In this document: positions 33,969 through 45,109 of the stretch, in pieces | Layout: each line of letters begins with the position of its first letter | Position numbering within the stretch: the first letter of the stretch is position 1 | NCBI RefSeq assembly: GCF_033115175.1 | Contig: NC_084837.1 | Location: forward strand, 29,900,266 to 29,964,265 | Direction of reading: 5' to 3' | DNA: 64,000 bases | Source of the DNA: Lepus europaeus | Lineage: Eukaryota; Chordata; Mammalia; Lagomorpha; Leporidae | Notes under the pieces: model-generated | What the model was told of the DNA's origin: nothing | Databases searched by the model: none | Seen by the model: the letters and a program-made list of their open reading frames with translations, nothing else | Program-made: the position numbers and the translations under genes

Positions 33969-35157
33969 CACTCCACTAACCTAACCTGGGCAAAGAGCTA
34001 AACTAAACATTTGAATGGTAATAGTAAAGTCTTCAAATGGGGTGATAAAATGGCAAATTACTTGAACTCATCTAAACTAATGTTCTCTCCTGCTGACAAT
34101 TTCTCTCTGACATTTTTCAATAAACGTCTTTATTTGTAGTGTTATTAAAAGAGCCATTTTAAAGACTACTTTTCTCATGAAATGAGCATTTAGAAAACTG
34201 AACAAAGTCCATTTTGTGAACCTTCATTTATAAATTTTCCATAAATCTTCCATAAATTTCCCATAAATTATTTATAATGATGTTTCTTTTCACCTCTTTT
34301 TTCAAAGAAATCAATCTGAAAATTTGTATTTACTCAAGTTCTTTCACTGTTCCTGACAATCTGTTTCATTAGTCTTCATTGTCTTCACATCATCTTGTTT
34401 ATTTATGATCTCTACAGCTTAAAAATATTCCTTTTTCTCAGTCATCACATTACCATCTGCATCAGCATTTTAAAATCAACATGAAACCCAGTATGGGGCT
34501 TGATGAGGATTCTAAGCAAGAAAAGATACCCAGTATAGGAAATTGGCTTTCTAAAGCCAAAATCTGTAGGACACACACATAAAAAGTTGATTTAAGACTC
34601 CTGCCTGTGTATCCACCATATCCTTTTCAATTTCTTGTTTAAAATTTTACACTCTATTTGCTAATGTCACATGAGATTCTTCCTTCATGGTCTAGTGAAA
34701 AAATGACATGAACCACGGCTTCAGAAGAAACAATTCCCTATCACTCCAGTCAACGTTCTTTTGTGCTGACAATGAGGTACTCTTTTAGTGGCAACAAGCA
34801 GCTCCAGTTCCTGCTGTCAAAGGCCCAGGGCCAAGCAAAGTGTCCACAGGACTCTCTTCAGATCCAGGAACTCCCATCTTTGCCAAAGTGCTACAGTACC
34901 ATTACCTCCTAAGACATTAATAAATAACTTCTAATTAGTGAATTAATTCTTGCTTTTGGAATTATAAATAACATTCCAAGAAGTTGTTTCTCCTGTATGT
35001 AATAAGGTAGAAGGAGAGGTATTTCAATAAAGAGAAAAATATGGTCACTTCTCTCTAGAACAAAGTTATTCTACATTCATTATCTCCTGGCCTCTTTGTT
35101 CTACATGTCATTTCATTCATTTCATACAGCATCTAATGTGTGAATGGCACCTATGAC
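33969..35157. other. Unassigned sequence, 1.2 kb
   Basis: No gene recognised. A short tandem AAATTTTCCATAAATCTTCC-like motif repeats near 34231-34270. The block 34680-34900 is less AT-biased (CTGCTGTCAAAGGCCCAGG) but has no usable frame. Confidence 0.45.
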
Positions 35158-35167
35158 ATGAAGTGCC

Positions 35168-35171
<4 letters not shown>

Positions 35172-35200
<29 letters not shown>

Positions 35201-35522
35201 GACAGGCAGAGTTAGACAGTGAGAGAGAGAGAGAGACAGAGAGAAAGGTCTTCCTTTTTCCGTTGGTTCACCCCCTAAGTGGCCACTACGGCCAGCGTGC
35301 TGCACCGATCCAAAGCCAGGAGCATGGTGCTTCCTCCTGGTCTCCCATGCGGGTGCAGGGCCCAAGGACCTGGGCCATCCTCCACTGAACTCCCGGGCCA
35401 CAGCAGAGAGCTGGACTGTAAGAGGAGCAACTGGGACAGAATCCGGCGCCCCAACTGGGACTAGAACCCGGGGTGCCAGCGCCACAGGTGGAGGATTAGC
35501 CTAGTGAGCCACAGCACCGGCC
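35172..35522 (-). mobile_element. C-SINE, full length, with TSD
   Basis: Reverse element with an unusually long pure T run (~30) at its tail side, hence probably recent. Flanks ATGAAGTGCCGTTC at 35158-35171 and ATGAATCGCCTTTC at 35523-35536 match at 11 of 14 positions. Confidence 0.93.
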
Positions 35523-35536
35523 ATGAATCGCCTTTC

Positions 35537-36612
35537 ATAAACACTCTGATTTAATGCTATCTCTTCCAAGATTTACATTGGTCCTCAATCAAATCACAAA
35601 TGTCACTGCCCATTCTCTGGTTGCTAACAAATGCAAACAGAGAAGTCAAACAGTTTCACAAAATTATAAAGCAGGCCTATTTATCTTTAGTATTTCTCTA
35701 CTTCCTCTATCAGGATACTTTTCCTCATCTATCATAATAACATGATCAACAAAGCTTACCTTGGTTATCTAAGACAGGTCAACATCTTAACCAAGCCTGA
35801 TCAGGTTTCACAGAAGTCACCTATGCCCATAACATCAATAAATATTATACTCCATGAATTTTAGCATTCTTAAAATTACACCAGGAAGGAGTATATATAG
35901 CTCACCCTCCCCACGCAGTTCGCATAATACTGAGCCTGTCACAAAAAGATCTTTTCTCATTAAGCTTATCCAAGTACAGCACAAGTTTTCTGACTAAACC
36001 TGTTACTTAGAGTACTATAAAACAAGGATATATGAAATTATATTACCAACTTCTGATTAACCTCCATGCTGGTGATTCGCAACAACCATCATATTTCTCT
36101 AAGAGGAGATAATAATTTTTAAACGCTTATGACTGCTACTTTTATGCTGCAGTCTGTCTTGCAAATGAAACTTTCAACTTCAGTGAAACATTGTACATCA
36201 TCTTTGACAATGCATAAACAATTCCATTTCAAATAGTCAAATATTAGAGAAGTAACATCAAATTGTAAGTTATCTAGAGCAAACACATGGACTCAATTCT
36301 CTTTGCAATTAATTTTTCCAATACAATTTTTAAATGCTAAGTAAATTCTTTAATATGATGAGGCAGTTTCCATTAAAACAAAATACTGAGCTAGCTGCAG
36401 TGGGAAAAAAACATAGGCATCCAACTTACAGAGGAAGAACGCTTTGCCCTAACATTTAACGATTATTGAGAAAATAAAAGCTCTTATACACACTAAGAAA
36501 AGAGTTTGTGTTTTGGTAAAGTTTTCCTATGCATTATAAACAAAGAAATAGAAAATGTTAAGGTGAAAGATAGTGGAGGAGTGGTTTAAACTATTGGGTA
36601 TGGAACGGTATT
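35537..36612. other. Unassigned sequence, 1.1 kb
   Basis: No gene, RNA or named repeat recognised. GGAGTATATATAGCTCACC at 35889 is TATA-like by sequence only. Confidence 0.45.
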
Positions 36613-36626
36613 AAAATTCATTTCTA

Positions 36627-37875
36627 TATCATATGTTCTCCCTGATCAATGGCAACTAAACAAGCATCTAAAATGATACCCGTTGAAGTGAAATGGACAC
36701 TATGAGAGACAATGACATGATCAGCCCTTGTCTAGACTGTTGAGGAACAACTTACTATTTTATTCCTTTTAGTATTTTTATTGTTGTTGTTGTTGCTCTG
36801 TTTGTTCTACTTAATACCACTGGTTGAACTCTGTAATCAATACACAATCATTCTTAAGCATTTAAAATTAACAGAAAAGTGATCTTTGTTAAACATAGGA
36901 GTGGGAATAAGAGCGGGAGGAGATATATAGGTTGGCACATGCTCACTCGGACTTACCTCCAATGGTGGAACTAGAAATGTGCAGGGATTTCAAATTTGAG
37001 GTACCAATGCTAGCGCACTTGGTAAAGTGATAAGTATAAGTACACAAACGATCAAAAACATAGGGTAAGTGTCAAAGAGATTTTACAAATAAGACCAGTG
37101 TAAGCAAATAATGAAGGATAGAATTAAAAGGGAGAGAATGATCCTGCGGGGGAAGCAGGGCACACAGCAGACTCATAGAATGGCAAACGCCCCAAACAGC
37201 ATTCTGGCCTCAGAATCAATCCTAGGGGCATTCGGATCTGGCTAAAAGGCCCATGAGAGTCTCACAGGCATGGAAAGCCATGACACAGTAGCAAAAACAA
37301 TCTAAATTAAAGATCCTGGTGAACAAGACCCCAACGGAAGGAACAGGCCATCAAGGAGGGAGGCGCCTTTCTCTGAAGGGAGGAAGGAACCTCCATTGTG
37401 ATATGGCCTTGACTAAACAAGTTCAGAGTTGGTGAACTCAAGGGGCTTCCATAGCCTAGATAGCTCATGGCAAGAGCCTCAGGTGATTGCTGACGTCATA
37501 AATAAGAGTGCCAATTGTTAAATCAACAACGGGAGTCACTTGGTACATGCTCCCCACATAGGATCTCTGTCTTTAATGTGTTTTACTATGAAACTTAAAA
37601 ACAACACTACTAGTCGAACAATACCCTATACCTTGTGTGGTTGTGTGAGTGCAGCCTGTTGAAATCCTTGCTTAGTATATGCTAATTTGATCTTCTGTAT
37701 ATGAAGGTAATTGAAAATGAAACTAGATGAAGGGCGGGATGGGAGAGGGAGTAGGAGAGGGCAGGGCTGCGGGAGGGAGAGAGGGAGGTGGGGGGGGGGA
37801 AGCTACAACAATACAAAAGTTGCACTTTGTAAATTCACATTTATTAAATAAAAAAAAGACTTACACAAACATAAA
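36627..37875 (+). mobile_element. L1 3' end, 5'-truncated, with short 3' extension
   Basis: Starts in the terminal ORF2 region (CATATGTTCTCCCTGATC) and runs through the lagomorph L1 3' UTR with its polypurine block (37726-37800) to ATTAAATAAAAAAAAG (~37857). About 12 non-L1 bases (GACTTACACAAAC) and another A run follow before the duplicated target AAAATTCATTTCTA (36613-36626 and 37876-37889). The extra bases look like a tiny 3' transduction. Confidence 0.85.
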
Positions 37876-37889
37876 AAAATTCATTTCTA

Positions 37890-38220
37890 GGGGCCAATGC
37901 TGTGGCATAGCTGGTATAGCCTACAGTGCCAGCATCTCATATGGGTGCCAGTTGGAGTCCCCACTGCCCTACTTCCAATCCAGCTCCCTGCTACATGCCT
38001 GGGAAAGCAGCAGAAGATGGCCCAAGTCCTTGGGATCCTGCACCCATGTGGGAAACCCTAAAGAAACTCCTGTCTCCTGGCTCCTGGCTTCGGATTGGTC
38101 CAGCTCCAGCTGTTGTGGCCATTTGGGGAGTGAACCAGTGGATGGAAGATCTCTCTCTCTCTCTCTGTGCCTCTGCCTCTCTGTAACTCTGCCTTTCAAA
38201 TAAACAAATAAATCTTTTAA
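37890..38220 (+). mobile_element. C-SINE using the same target site as the upstream L1
   Basis: Head GGGGCCAATGCTGTGGCATA, tail AAATAAACAAATAAATC. It lies between AAAATTCATTTCTA (37876-37889) and AAAACTCTTTTCTA (38221-38234). The first is also the right-hand TSD of the L1, so two retroposons entered one site. Confidence 0.9.
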
Positions 38221-38234
38221 AAAACTCTTTTCTA

Positions 38235-38750
38235 AAAGAACTGATTCTTGAAAGCATTAAAAATGGATAAGTTAGAAGCCCAAAATGTAAACTATAATTT
38301 TTAATAGCTGAGTTGCTTTACAAAAATACTGTATCCCAATAGATTAAGCTATAGATATTGAACATTGTTGCATAAAGTGTCACAAATCACCAAAAGAATA
38401 GAAAGGCAGAAAGAGATCCACTCAGTTAGCTCATTTGATAAACAAGGATATTTTAATTTCATTTGATAGTTTTGATAGTTAACCTCTGGAAGACTTAAAA
38501 GTTAGGGATCAAATCTGCATAGTTTTCTTTCCATAATAATGAATAAATTTAGTACCTGATTTATAAATACTTTCAATGCTGCTTTTCTTTTAGTATACAG
38601 TAATATGTCATAATAATGAAGTTTGTACATACTGTTCATGAATATTCTAGCTATGAGGACTAAAGGTGCCCTAATATATTCCTGCTTCATATAAAAGAAT
38701 CCTAAAGAACTTTTTGTAATTCCTTCATTCCATCTACTCAATAAATAGTA
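38235..38750. other. Unassigned AT-rich sequence
   Basis: Nothing recognised apart from random short frames. Confidence 0.45.
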
Positions 38751-38754
38751 ATGG

Positions 38755-38890
38755 GTACCAGACTAGGTTCTGATCTTAGCTCTGCTACTTAGTAGCTACA
38801 TATCATGACTCAAGTTACTTCTCTGTATTTCAGGTTCTTCATTTGCAAAGTAGGTGTATTAATATTATCTACTTAATAAGGTTGTTTACC
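38755..38890 (+). mobile_element. MIR fragment
   Basis: GATCTTAGCTCTGCTACTTA, CTCAAGTTACTTCTCTGTAT and TTCAGGTTCTTCATTTGC follow the core of the ancient tRNA-derived MIR SINE. Confidence 0.7.
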
Positions 38891-38954
38891 ACAACTAACC
38901 CTTCAAAGCACAGATGGCATTGTATACCAACAAGCCTCGGGAAATTCCAGGGAT

Positions 38955-39292
38955 GAGGGGCCAGGGCTATGGCATAGGTTAAGCTTCCACCTATGGATGC
39001 TAGCATACCATATAGATGCCAGTTCAAGTTCTGTCTGCTCCATTTTCAAACCAGCACCCTGCTAATGGTGTGGGAAAGCAGTGGAAAACGGCCAAAGTGC
39101 TGGGCACCTGCACCTATGTGGGAGGCCTGGAAGATGCTTCTGGTTCCTGGCTTTGGATGGAGCTCTGGCTATTACGACCATATGGGGAATGAACTAGTGG
39201 TGGATGGAAGATCTCTCTCTCTCTCTGTCTCTTCCTCTGTCTGTCTGAAACTCTGCCTCTCAAATTAAAAAAATAAATCTTTAAAAAAAAAG
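38955..39292 (+). mobile_element. C-SINE, diverged
   Basis: GGGGCCAGGGCTATGGCATA head, TCTGTCTGCTCCATTTTC, (TC)n, and AAATAAATCTTTAAAAAAAAAG tail. No convincing TSD. Confidence 0.85.
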
Positions 39293-39329
39293 AAAGATCC
39301 ATGAACTCACTCAAAAAGCAAAATATGGT

Positions 39330-42300
39330 ACCAGAAATCAATCATTTAGGAACTGAAATTTCCAAATGCTCATTTAGACAAAGATTTTAAAATAGTTCTT
39401 TTAAAGCTCATTGAAATTTAAGGCACCACAGAGATGTGATTCAATATTATAACAGAGAGATTTGCTAGAAAGGTATATTAAACAAAAAGTAATTAAACAA
39501 AAATGAGAATGTTTCATTTGAAAAGTACACTAAGTGAAATTTAAAATGTGATAGAAAGCATCATTAGAAAGCAAAGATAAAACAGAAAAAAGTTAATGGG
39601 TTTGAAGAGAGACTATTGGAAAATACACAGCTGGCAGAGAAAAAAAGAAAAAAAGAATCAAAGGAAATGAAAAAAAATTACAGGAAATATGGGATAGCAT
39701 GAAAAGAACAAATATTTGAGTTGTTGGGCTTCAAAAGAGATTGGAGAATACCAAAAGGGTATAATGCATATTAGAAGAGAGAATGACAGAAAGAAAACTC
39801 TTCCAGCCAAGAGGGAGATACAATTATACAAGTACAGAAAAGTCAAAGGTCACCAGTCAGATTCAACTCAACCAAATCTACCCCCAACACATATTATAAT
39901 CGAGTTCTCCAAAATTAAAAATAAAGAGATGATTTTCAAACTTACAAGAGAAAAACAAGTATCACATACAGGGGTCTGAATTCTCCTGACTGCAGATTTC
40001 TCAACAGAAACATTATAGGCCAGCGGGGTTGGATTTAGATTTTTACAATCCTGAAGGGAAAAAATTGTCAATAATACTTTACCCAGCAAATCTATCCTTC
40101 AGACATTCTCAAAAAAAATGGAGAGAATTTACCACCACTAGACCTGCCTTACAAAATATGCAAAAGAAAGTCCTTCAAACTAAAAGAAAGAGAAATTAAC
40201 AAGTAAAAAGGAAATAACAGAATATAGAAAACTCACTAGTTAAAGTAACTAAACAAATTCAGAATGTTCTAATACTGTAAAGATGATGTGTAAATCTTTA
40301 TATCTTTATTGTGAAGACTTTAAAAATTATAATTACTGAATTAAACTGTTAACAGGCAATACTAAAGAGGCTAAGTGTAACATCAAAAATTCAAAATGTG
40401 GGGGGGAATGGAACACAAATTCAGTGCTTTGTTAGGATTTTCTCTCTTTGCTTTTTATATTTTTCTTTCTGTATCTGTATAATCAATATTGCTATAATTT
40501 CAAGAAAGCTTGTTATAGCCAAAAGAAGTTTTTTTGTAAGACTCAAAGTAACCACAAAGTAACCAAAAAACAAAATCTATACATAAGACATGAATCAAAG
40601 TACACCAATAGAGAAAACCACTTATACACAAATGGAGATTGTAAGAGAAGGAAAAGGAAAATAAGGAACTAACAATAAAATACAAAACAAATCTCAAAAT
40701 AGTGACAGTAAGACTTTATCTATCAATAATTTCCTTAAATGTCAATGGACTAAATTCTCCAATTAAAAGACATAGAGTGACCAAATGGATTAAAAAACAG
40801 AATCTAACTGTATGCTGCTTCTAAGAAACTCACTTCATTTCTAATGATATACATAGACTGAAACTAAAAGGATAGAACATGATAGTCCATGAGAACAGAA
40901 CCCAAAAGAAAGCAGGAGTAAACACATATCTATCTTCTATCAGTTAAGACAGATGTTAAATCAAAAGCAGTAAAAAGCAACCAATAAGATCATTATGTAA
41001 TGATAAAGGGTTCAATCCAGAAAAAGGAAATAACTGCTGTAAATATATATGTATCAAATATTTCAGTACCCAAATACATAAAGCAAATATTAATAGACCC
41101 AAGTGGAGAGATAGACTCCAATAATAGTAGGAGACCTTAACACCCCAGTGTCAGATCATTTAGACAGAAAATCAACAATGAAAAAACAGAATTTAAAAAA
41201 AAATGCACTCTAGATCAATTAGACTTCAGATATCTAAGAGCTTTCCACCCAATAGCTGCTACTTTCAAGGACAGATTGATCATGTGGTAGATCACAAAAG
41301 AAGTCTCAACAAATTTAAAAGAATAGAAATCACATCAAGTATCTTTTTTAGGGGGTTGTCACTGTGTCATAGTTGGCTCCTAGTTTTGGATCAGTGCAGC
41401 TCTGGCCATTGTGGTCACTCTGCCTCTCTTACAAATAAGCAAATCTAAAAAAAAAAGCCTTCCATAAAAGAAAAGCTTGAAACAGTTTGCTTCATTGCTG
41501 AATTCTACCAAACTTTTAAGGAAGAATAAAAACCAATTTTTCTTAAATTATTTCAAAAAATTGAAGAGGAAGGAATCTTTCCAAGTTAATTATATGAGGC
41601 CAGTATTGCCTTGATACCAAAATGAGACAAAGACAAAACAAAAAAATAAAATACAGGCCGATATATTTTATAAAAATAGATGCAAAAATCCTCAACAAAA
41701 TGTTATCAAATATAATCATATAATCCAACAGCATATTGAAAAGATTAATCACCATGCTCAAGTCGGATTCATCCTAGGGATGCAATGATGATTCAGATAT
41801 TCAAGTCACTAAATATGAATAACATCAACAGAATGAAGGGCAAAAATCATATGATCATCTCAATGTATACAGAAAAGAACTTTGATAAAATTCAACAAAA
41901 ACTGAACAAATCCTCTTTTCCCAACCTCTTCCTAACAAGAACTGAACAAATTAGGTATAGAAGGAACATACCCCAACATAATAAAAGCTATATATAACAA
42001 GTCAATAGCTAATATAATGTTGAATAGGGAAAAGCTGAAGTTTTTCTCTCTTCTGGCACAAGACAAGGATGCCCACTTTCATCACTTTTATTCAACACAG
42101 CTCTGGAAATCCTAACTAGGGAAATAAGGCAACATAAAAAAAATGGTATCCAAATTGCAAAAGAGTAAATCAAATTGTCACTGTTGGCAGATAATATGCT
42201 CTTATATATTGTAAATCCCAAAGACTCAACCAAAAAGTTATTATAACTAATAAATTCAGCAAACTTGCAGAATAAAAAGTCAATGTACAAAATTAGTAGC

Positions 42301-42515
42301 ATTGCTATAGTCCAATAGTGAATTATCTAAAAAAGAAATCAAGGAAGCAATCCCATTTCTAATAGCTACAAAAAAAAAAATCCCCTGGAATAAATTTAAC
42401 CAAAGAGGTCATTATGTTAAGTGAAATAAGCCAAGCACACAAAGACAAATAGCACATGATATCACTCAGATGTGGAGTCTAAAAAAATTGGTGGATCTCA
42501 GAGAAGTTAAAAATA
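39330..42515 (+). mobile_element. Ancient L1 (ORF1 and partial ORF2), internally deleted
   Basis: ORF1-like text 39530-40200 includes GGAAATATGGGATAGCATG and CTTTACCCAGCAAATCTATC. Inter-ORF sequence follows, then ORF2 from ~40735 (GTCAATGGACTAAATTCTCC), reverse-transcriptase text 41460-42380 (AAAATCCTCAACAAAATGTT) and a sharp jump near 42408 to the post-ORF2 motif GTTAAGTGAAATAAGCCAAG. Frames are broken everywhere. A SINE remnant interrupts at 41352-41455. Confidence 0.75.
41352..41455 (+). mobile_element. C-SINE remnant lacking its centre
   Basis: GTTGTCACTGTGTCATAG (head-like) is joined to TTGGCTCCTAGTTTTGGATC and CTCTTACAAATAAGCAAATC (tail). Most of the first half is deleted. Confidence 0.6.
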
Positions 42516-42523
42516 TATCAGAG

Positions 42524-42848
42524 CCAGTGTTGTGGCTCAGCAAGTTGAGCTGCTATCTTCATTGCCAACATCAGTAATGTGTACTGGTTCAAGTCCCAGA
42601 TGCTCCACTTCTGATCCAGCTCTCTGCTAATAATCCTGGGAAAGCAGCAGAAGATGACCCAAGTACTCCAGCCCCTGCCACCCAAGTGGAAGACCCAGAT
42701 GGAATTCCAAGCTCCTGGCTTTGGCCTAGACCAGCCCCAGTCATTGCAGCCATTGGGAATTGAACTAGCAGGTAGATCGATCGATCGCGCTCTCTCTCTC
42801 TCTCTCTCTCTGTCTCTTTTGAATAAATAAATAAATAAATCTTTTTTT
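42524..42848 (+). mobile_element. C-SINE with GATC-rich tail
   Basis: GAGCCAGTGTTGTGGCTCAG head and TCCACTTCTGATCCAGCTC core. The usual (TC)n is preceded by three GATC units and CGCGC near 42775-42790. An older subfamily, also seen at 61503. Confidence 0.8.
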
Positions 42849-42857
42849 AGAAAATGT

Positions 42858-43187
42858 GAATTTATTTATTTTTTTGACAGGCAGAGTTAGACAGTGAGAG
42901 AGAGACAGAGAGAAAGTTCTTCCTCCCGTTGGTTCACCCCACAAATGGCCGCTACAACCGGCGCATTGCACCTATCCGAAGCCAGGAGCCAGGTACTTCC
43001 TCCCAGTCTCCCACGCAACTGCAGGGCCCAAGCACTTGGGCCATCCTCCACTGCCTTCCTGGGCCACAGCAGAGATCTGGACTGGAAGTGGAGCAACCAG
43101 GACAGAATCCAGCACCCCAACCGGGACTAGAACCCATGGTGCCAGTGACACAGGCAGAGGATTAGCCAAGTGAGCTGTGGCACTGGC
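42858..43187 (-). mobile_element. C-SINE, reverse, tail-to-tail with previous
   Basis: TTTATTTATTTTTTTGACAGG tail side to GAGCTGTGGCACTGGCC head. Its A tail abuts the tail of the preceding forward SINE, forming a tail-to-tail inverted pair with under 20 bp between. Confidence 0.9.
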
Positions 43188-43397
43188 CTATGATAATTTT
43201 AATGCATTTTATGTTTTTCTATGAAAAAACTAGAAGACAGGATTTTGGATGTTTTCATATAAAGAAATGTGAAATGCTTAAAAGGATAAGTAATGAACCA
43301 CCACATATGCAATTTAAAATAAAATAAGAATCTGATCCAGACATAGAAGTTGTCTAGAGTAAATGAGACCTGAAATGAGTAGGAGTTAATTAGATAT

Positions 43398-43630
43398 TTG
43401 TTTGTTTGTTTTTTATTTTATATTTGTTGGATAGAGGAGGAAGGAGCAACGTATCCTGGTATCTGAGTATCTTTTTGGATGTGGTGGCTCAAGTACTTGA
43501 GCTGTCATCAGCTGCCTGTTAGGGTTAATATTAGCAAGAAACTGAAAACAGGAGTGGAGCTACAATTAAAACCCTGGGACTCAGGAATCCCAAGCAGCAT
43601 TTTAATGATTAGGGCAAATGTCTGCCCCTA
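43398..43630 (-). mobile_element. Old C-SINE, reverse
   Basis: GTGGCTCAAGTACTTGAGC, TAATATTAGCAAGAAACTG, AACAGGAGTGGAGC and GGCAAATGTCTGCCCC show a decayed older subfamily. Confidence 0.65.
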
Positions 43631-44398
43631 GGTGTTGCTTTATAAGGAGAGAAAACGAAATCCTTCCAGGATGAAAACAATCATGTACAGTGACTCTATA
43701 GTAAGCAGCTTCAATAAAAATAAGTAATAAAACACATCACAGCAAGAAGGTAATTATTAATTCCAAGGAGAAAAGTAATATCTCTGTTTAGCTGTATATA
43801 GTTACAAAATCTAAACACTGAATACATGTCTAACCAAAGGTTATGTAAATATGATAGGAAAATAAAGGAAGATAAATGGTTGTTAGGGGAGGAGTGGTTG
43901 AGGTATATGTAAGTGAGCTAAAACTTCATCTTTCATAATAGGAATTCAGAAGCTAATGTGTACAATGAAAAATTTTATAAATAGCAGTTTATGAATGTCA
44001 TTTAGAAACTTGAAAACACCAGAAGAAATAGCTAAAAGAATTAAAAGTCTTGGATAGGGGAACAGAATTAGATAAGAGTAGGAATGGGCATCAACTATTA
44101 TTTTCACTGTTAGATTGTAGTGTTACTTTATTTTTAAGCTGTGTACATGCATAACTATGGCAGTCATGGCAGTGTACCACTAACATCTTCTTCAAGAGAA
44201 CCTGCTGTGGAGTTGACAGCCCCTAGCTGCTGCTCCCACAAGTACAGTTGGGTTCACATGTCAACTGGTCCTGGCTTCAAATGTGAGTTATCTGATGGGC
44301 AATTTGACAAAGGACTTCCCCTTGATTTGGCTGAAATGTCATCAGAACTGTACTGAGCTCTGATCTTAGGCTCCTATTGACAGTATTTAACAATAGCC
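43631..44398. other. Unassigned sequence before the large L1
   Basis: No repeat recognised. The part 44140-44370 has a less AT-rich 71-codon frame (44141-44356), but no homolog or motif comes to mind. It may be a fragment of an unrecognised repeat. Confidence 0.4.
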
Positions 44399-44521
44399 AC
44401 TGAATGCAAATGGTCTCAACTCAGAAGACACAGACTAGCTGAATGAATTAAAAAAGAAAACCTATCTATCTTTTGCCTTCAGGAATCACATCTCACCAGC
44501 AAATATGCACGCAGACTGAAA

Positions 44522-45106
44522 GTGAAAGGATGGAAAAAGATATTCCAAGCTAACAGAAACCAAAAAAGAGCTGGTGTGGCCATCCTAATATCAGACAAAA
44601 TAGACTTTAACACAAAAGCTATTAAAAGAGATGAAGAAGGACATTATATAATGATTAAAGGATCAATCCAACTCGAAGACATTACTATTACAAATGTATA
44701 TGCACCTAATTACAGGGTGCCTGGCTACTTGAAAGAATTACTAAAGGATTTAAAGGGAGATAAAGACCCAAATACAATAGTAACAGGGGACTTCAATAAT
44801 CCACTTTCACCAATGGGCAGATCAACCAGACAGAAAACCAACAAGGAAACAAAAGAGATAATTGACACTATGAACTCAATAAACCTAGTAGATTTCTACA
44901 GAGCCTTCCACCCCACAGCCATAGAGTACACGTATTTCTCCCCGGTACATGGAACTTACTCTAGGATTGACCATATGCTAAGCCATAAAGGGAGCCTCAG
45001 CAAATTCAGAAAATTTGAAATTATACCATGCATCTTCTCAGATCACAATGCAATGAAACTCGAAATCAACAACTCAAGAATCTCTGCATCATATGGAAAC
45101 ACATGA
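44522..45106 (+). pseudogene. L1 ORF2 endonuclease domain, decayed
   Basis: A 194-codon open stretch covers most of the AP-type endonuclease that nicks target DNA during L1 integration. Recognisable blocks in order: GVAILISDKIDF, ITITNVYAPNY (~55), VTGDFNNP (~90, substrate-binding Asn), YSRIDHML and SDHNAMKLEI, which keeps the catalytic Asp-His pair near residue 180. The upstream part holding the first catalytic residues lies in a shifted, stop-containing stretch (44399-44521). The frame ends at TGA 45104-45106, which interrupts ORF2; L1 sequence continues in the same frame at 45110. Confidence 0.85.
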
Positions 45107-45109
45107 CGA

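Noticed and set aside
35889..35907. TATA-like TATATATAG motif
   Set aside because: Isolated in AT-rich DNA without CpG enrichment or an initiator; not supported as a promoter.
37727..38203. 158-codon open frame
   Set aside because: It runs from the L1 polypurine tract (glycine-rich translation) into a C-SINE; no gene, only repeat read-through.
44141..44356. 71-codon frame before the large L1
   Set aside because: Codon content is not absurd, but there is no recognised domain, no exon borders and no second copy in the window.
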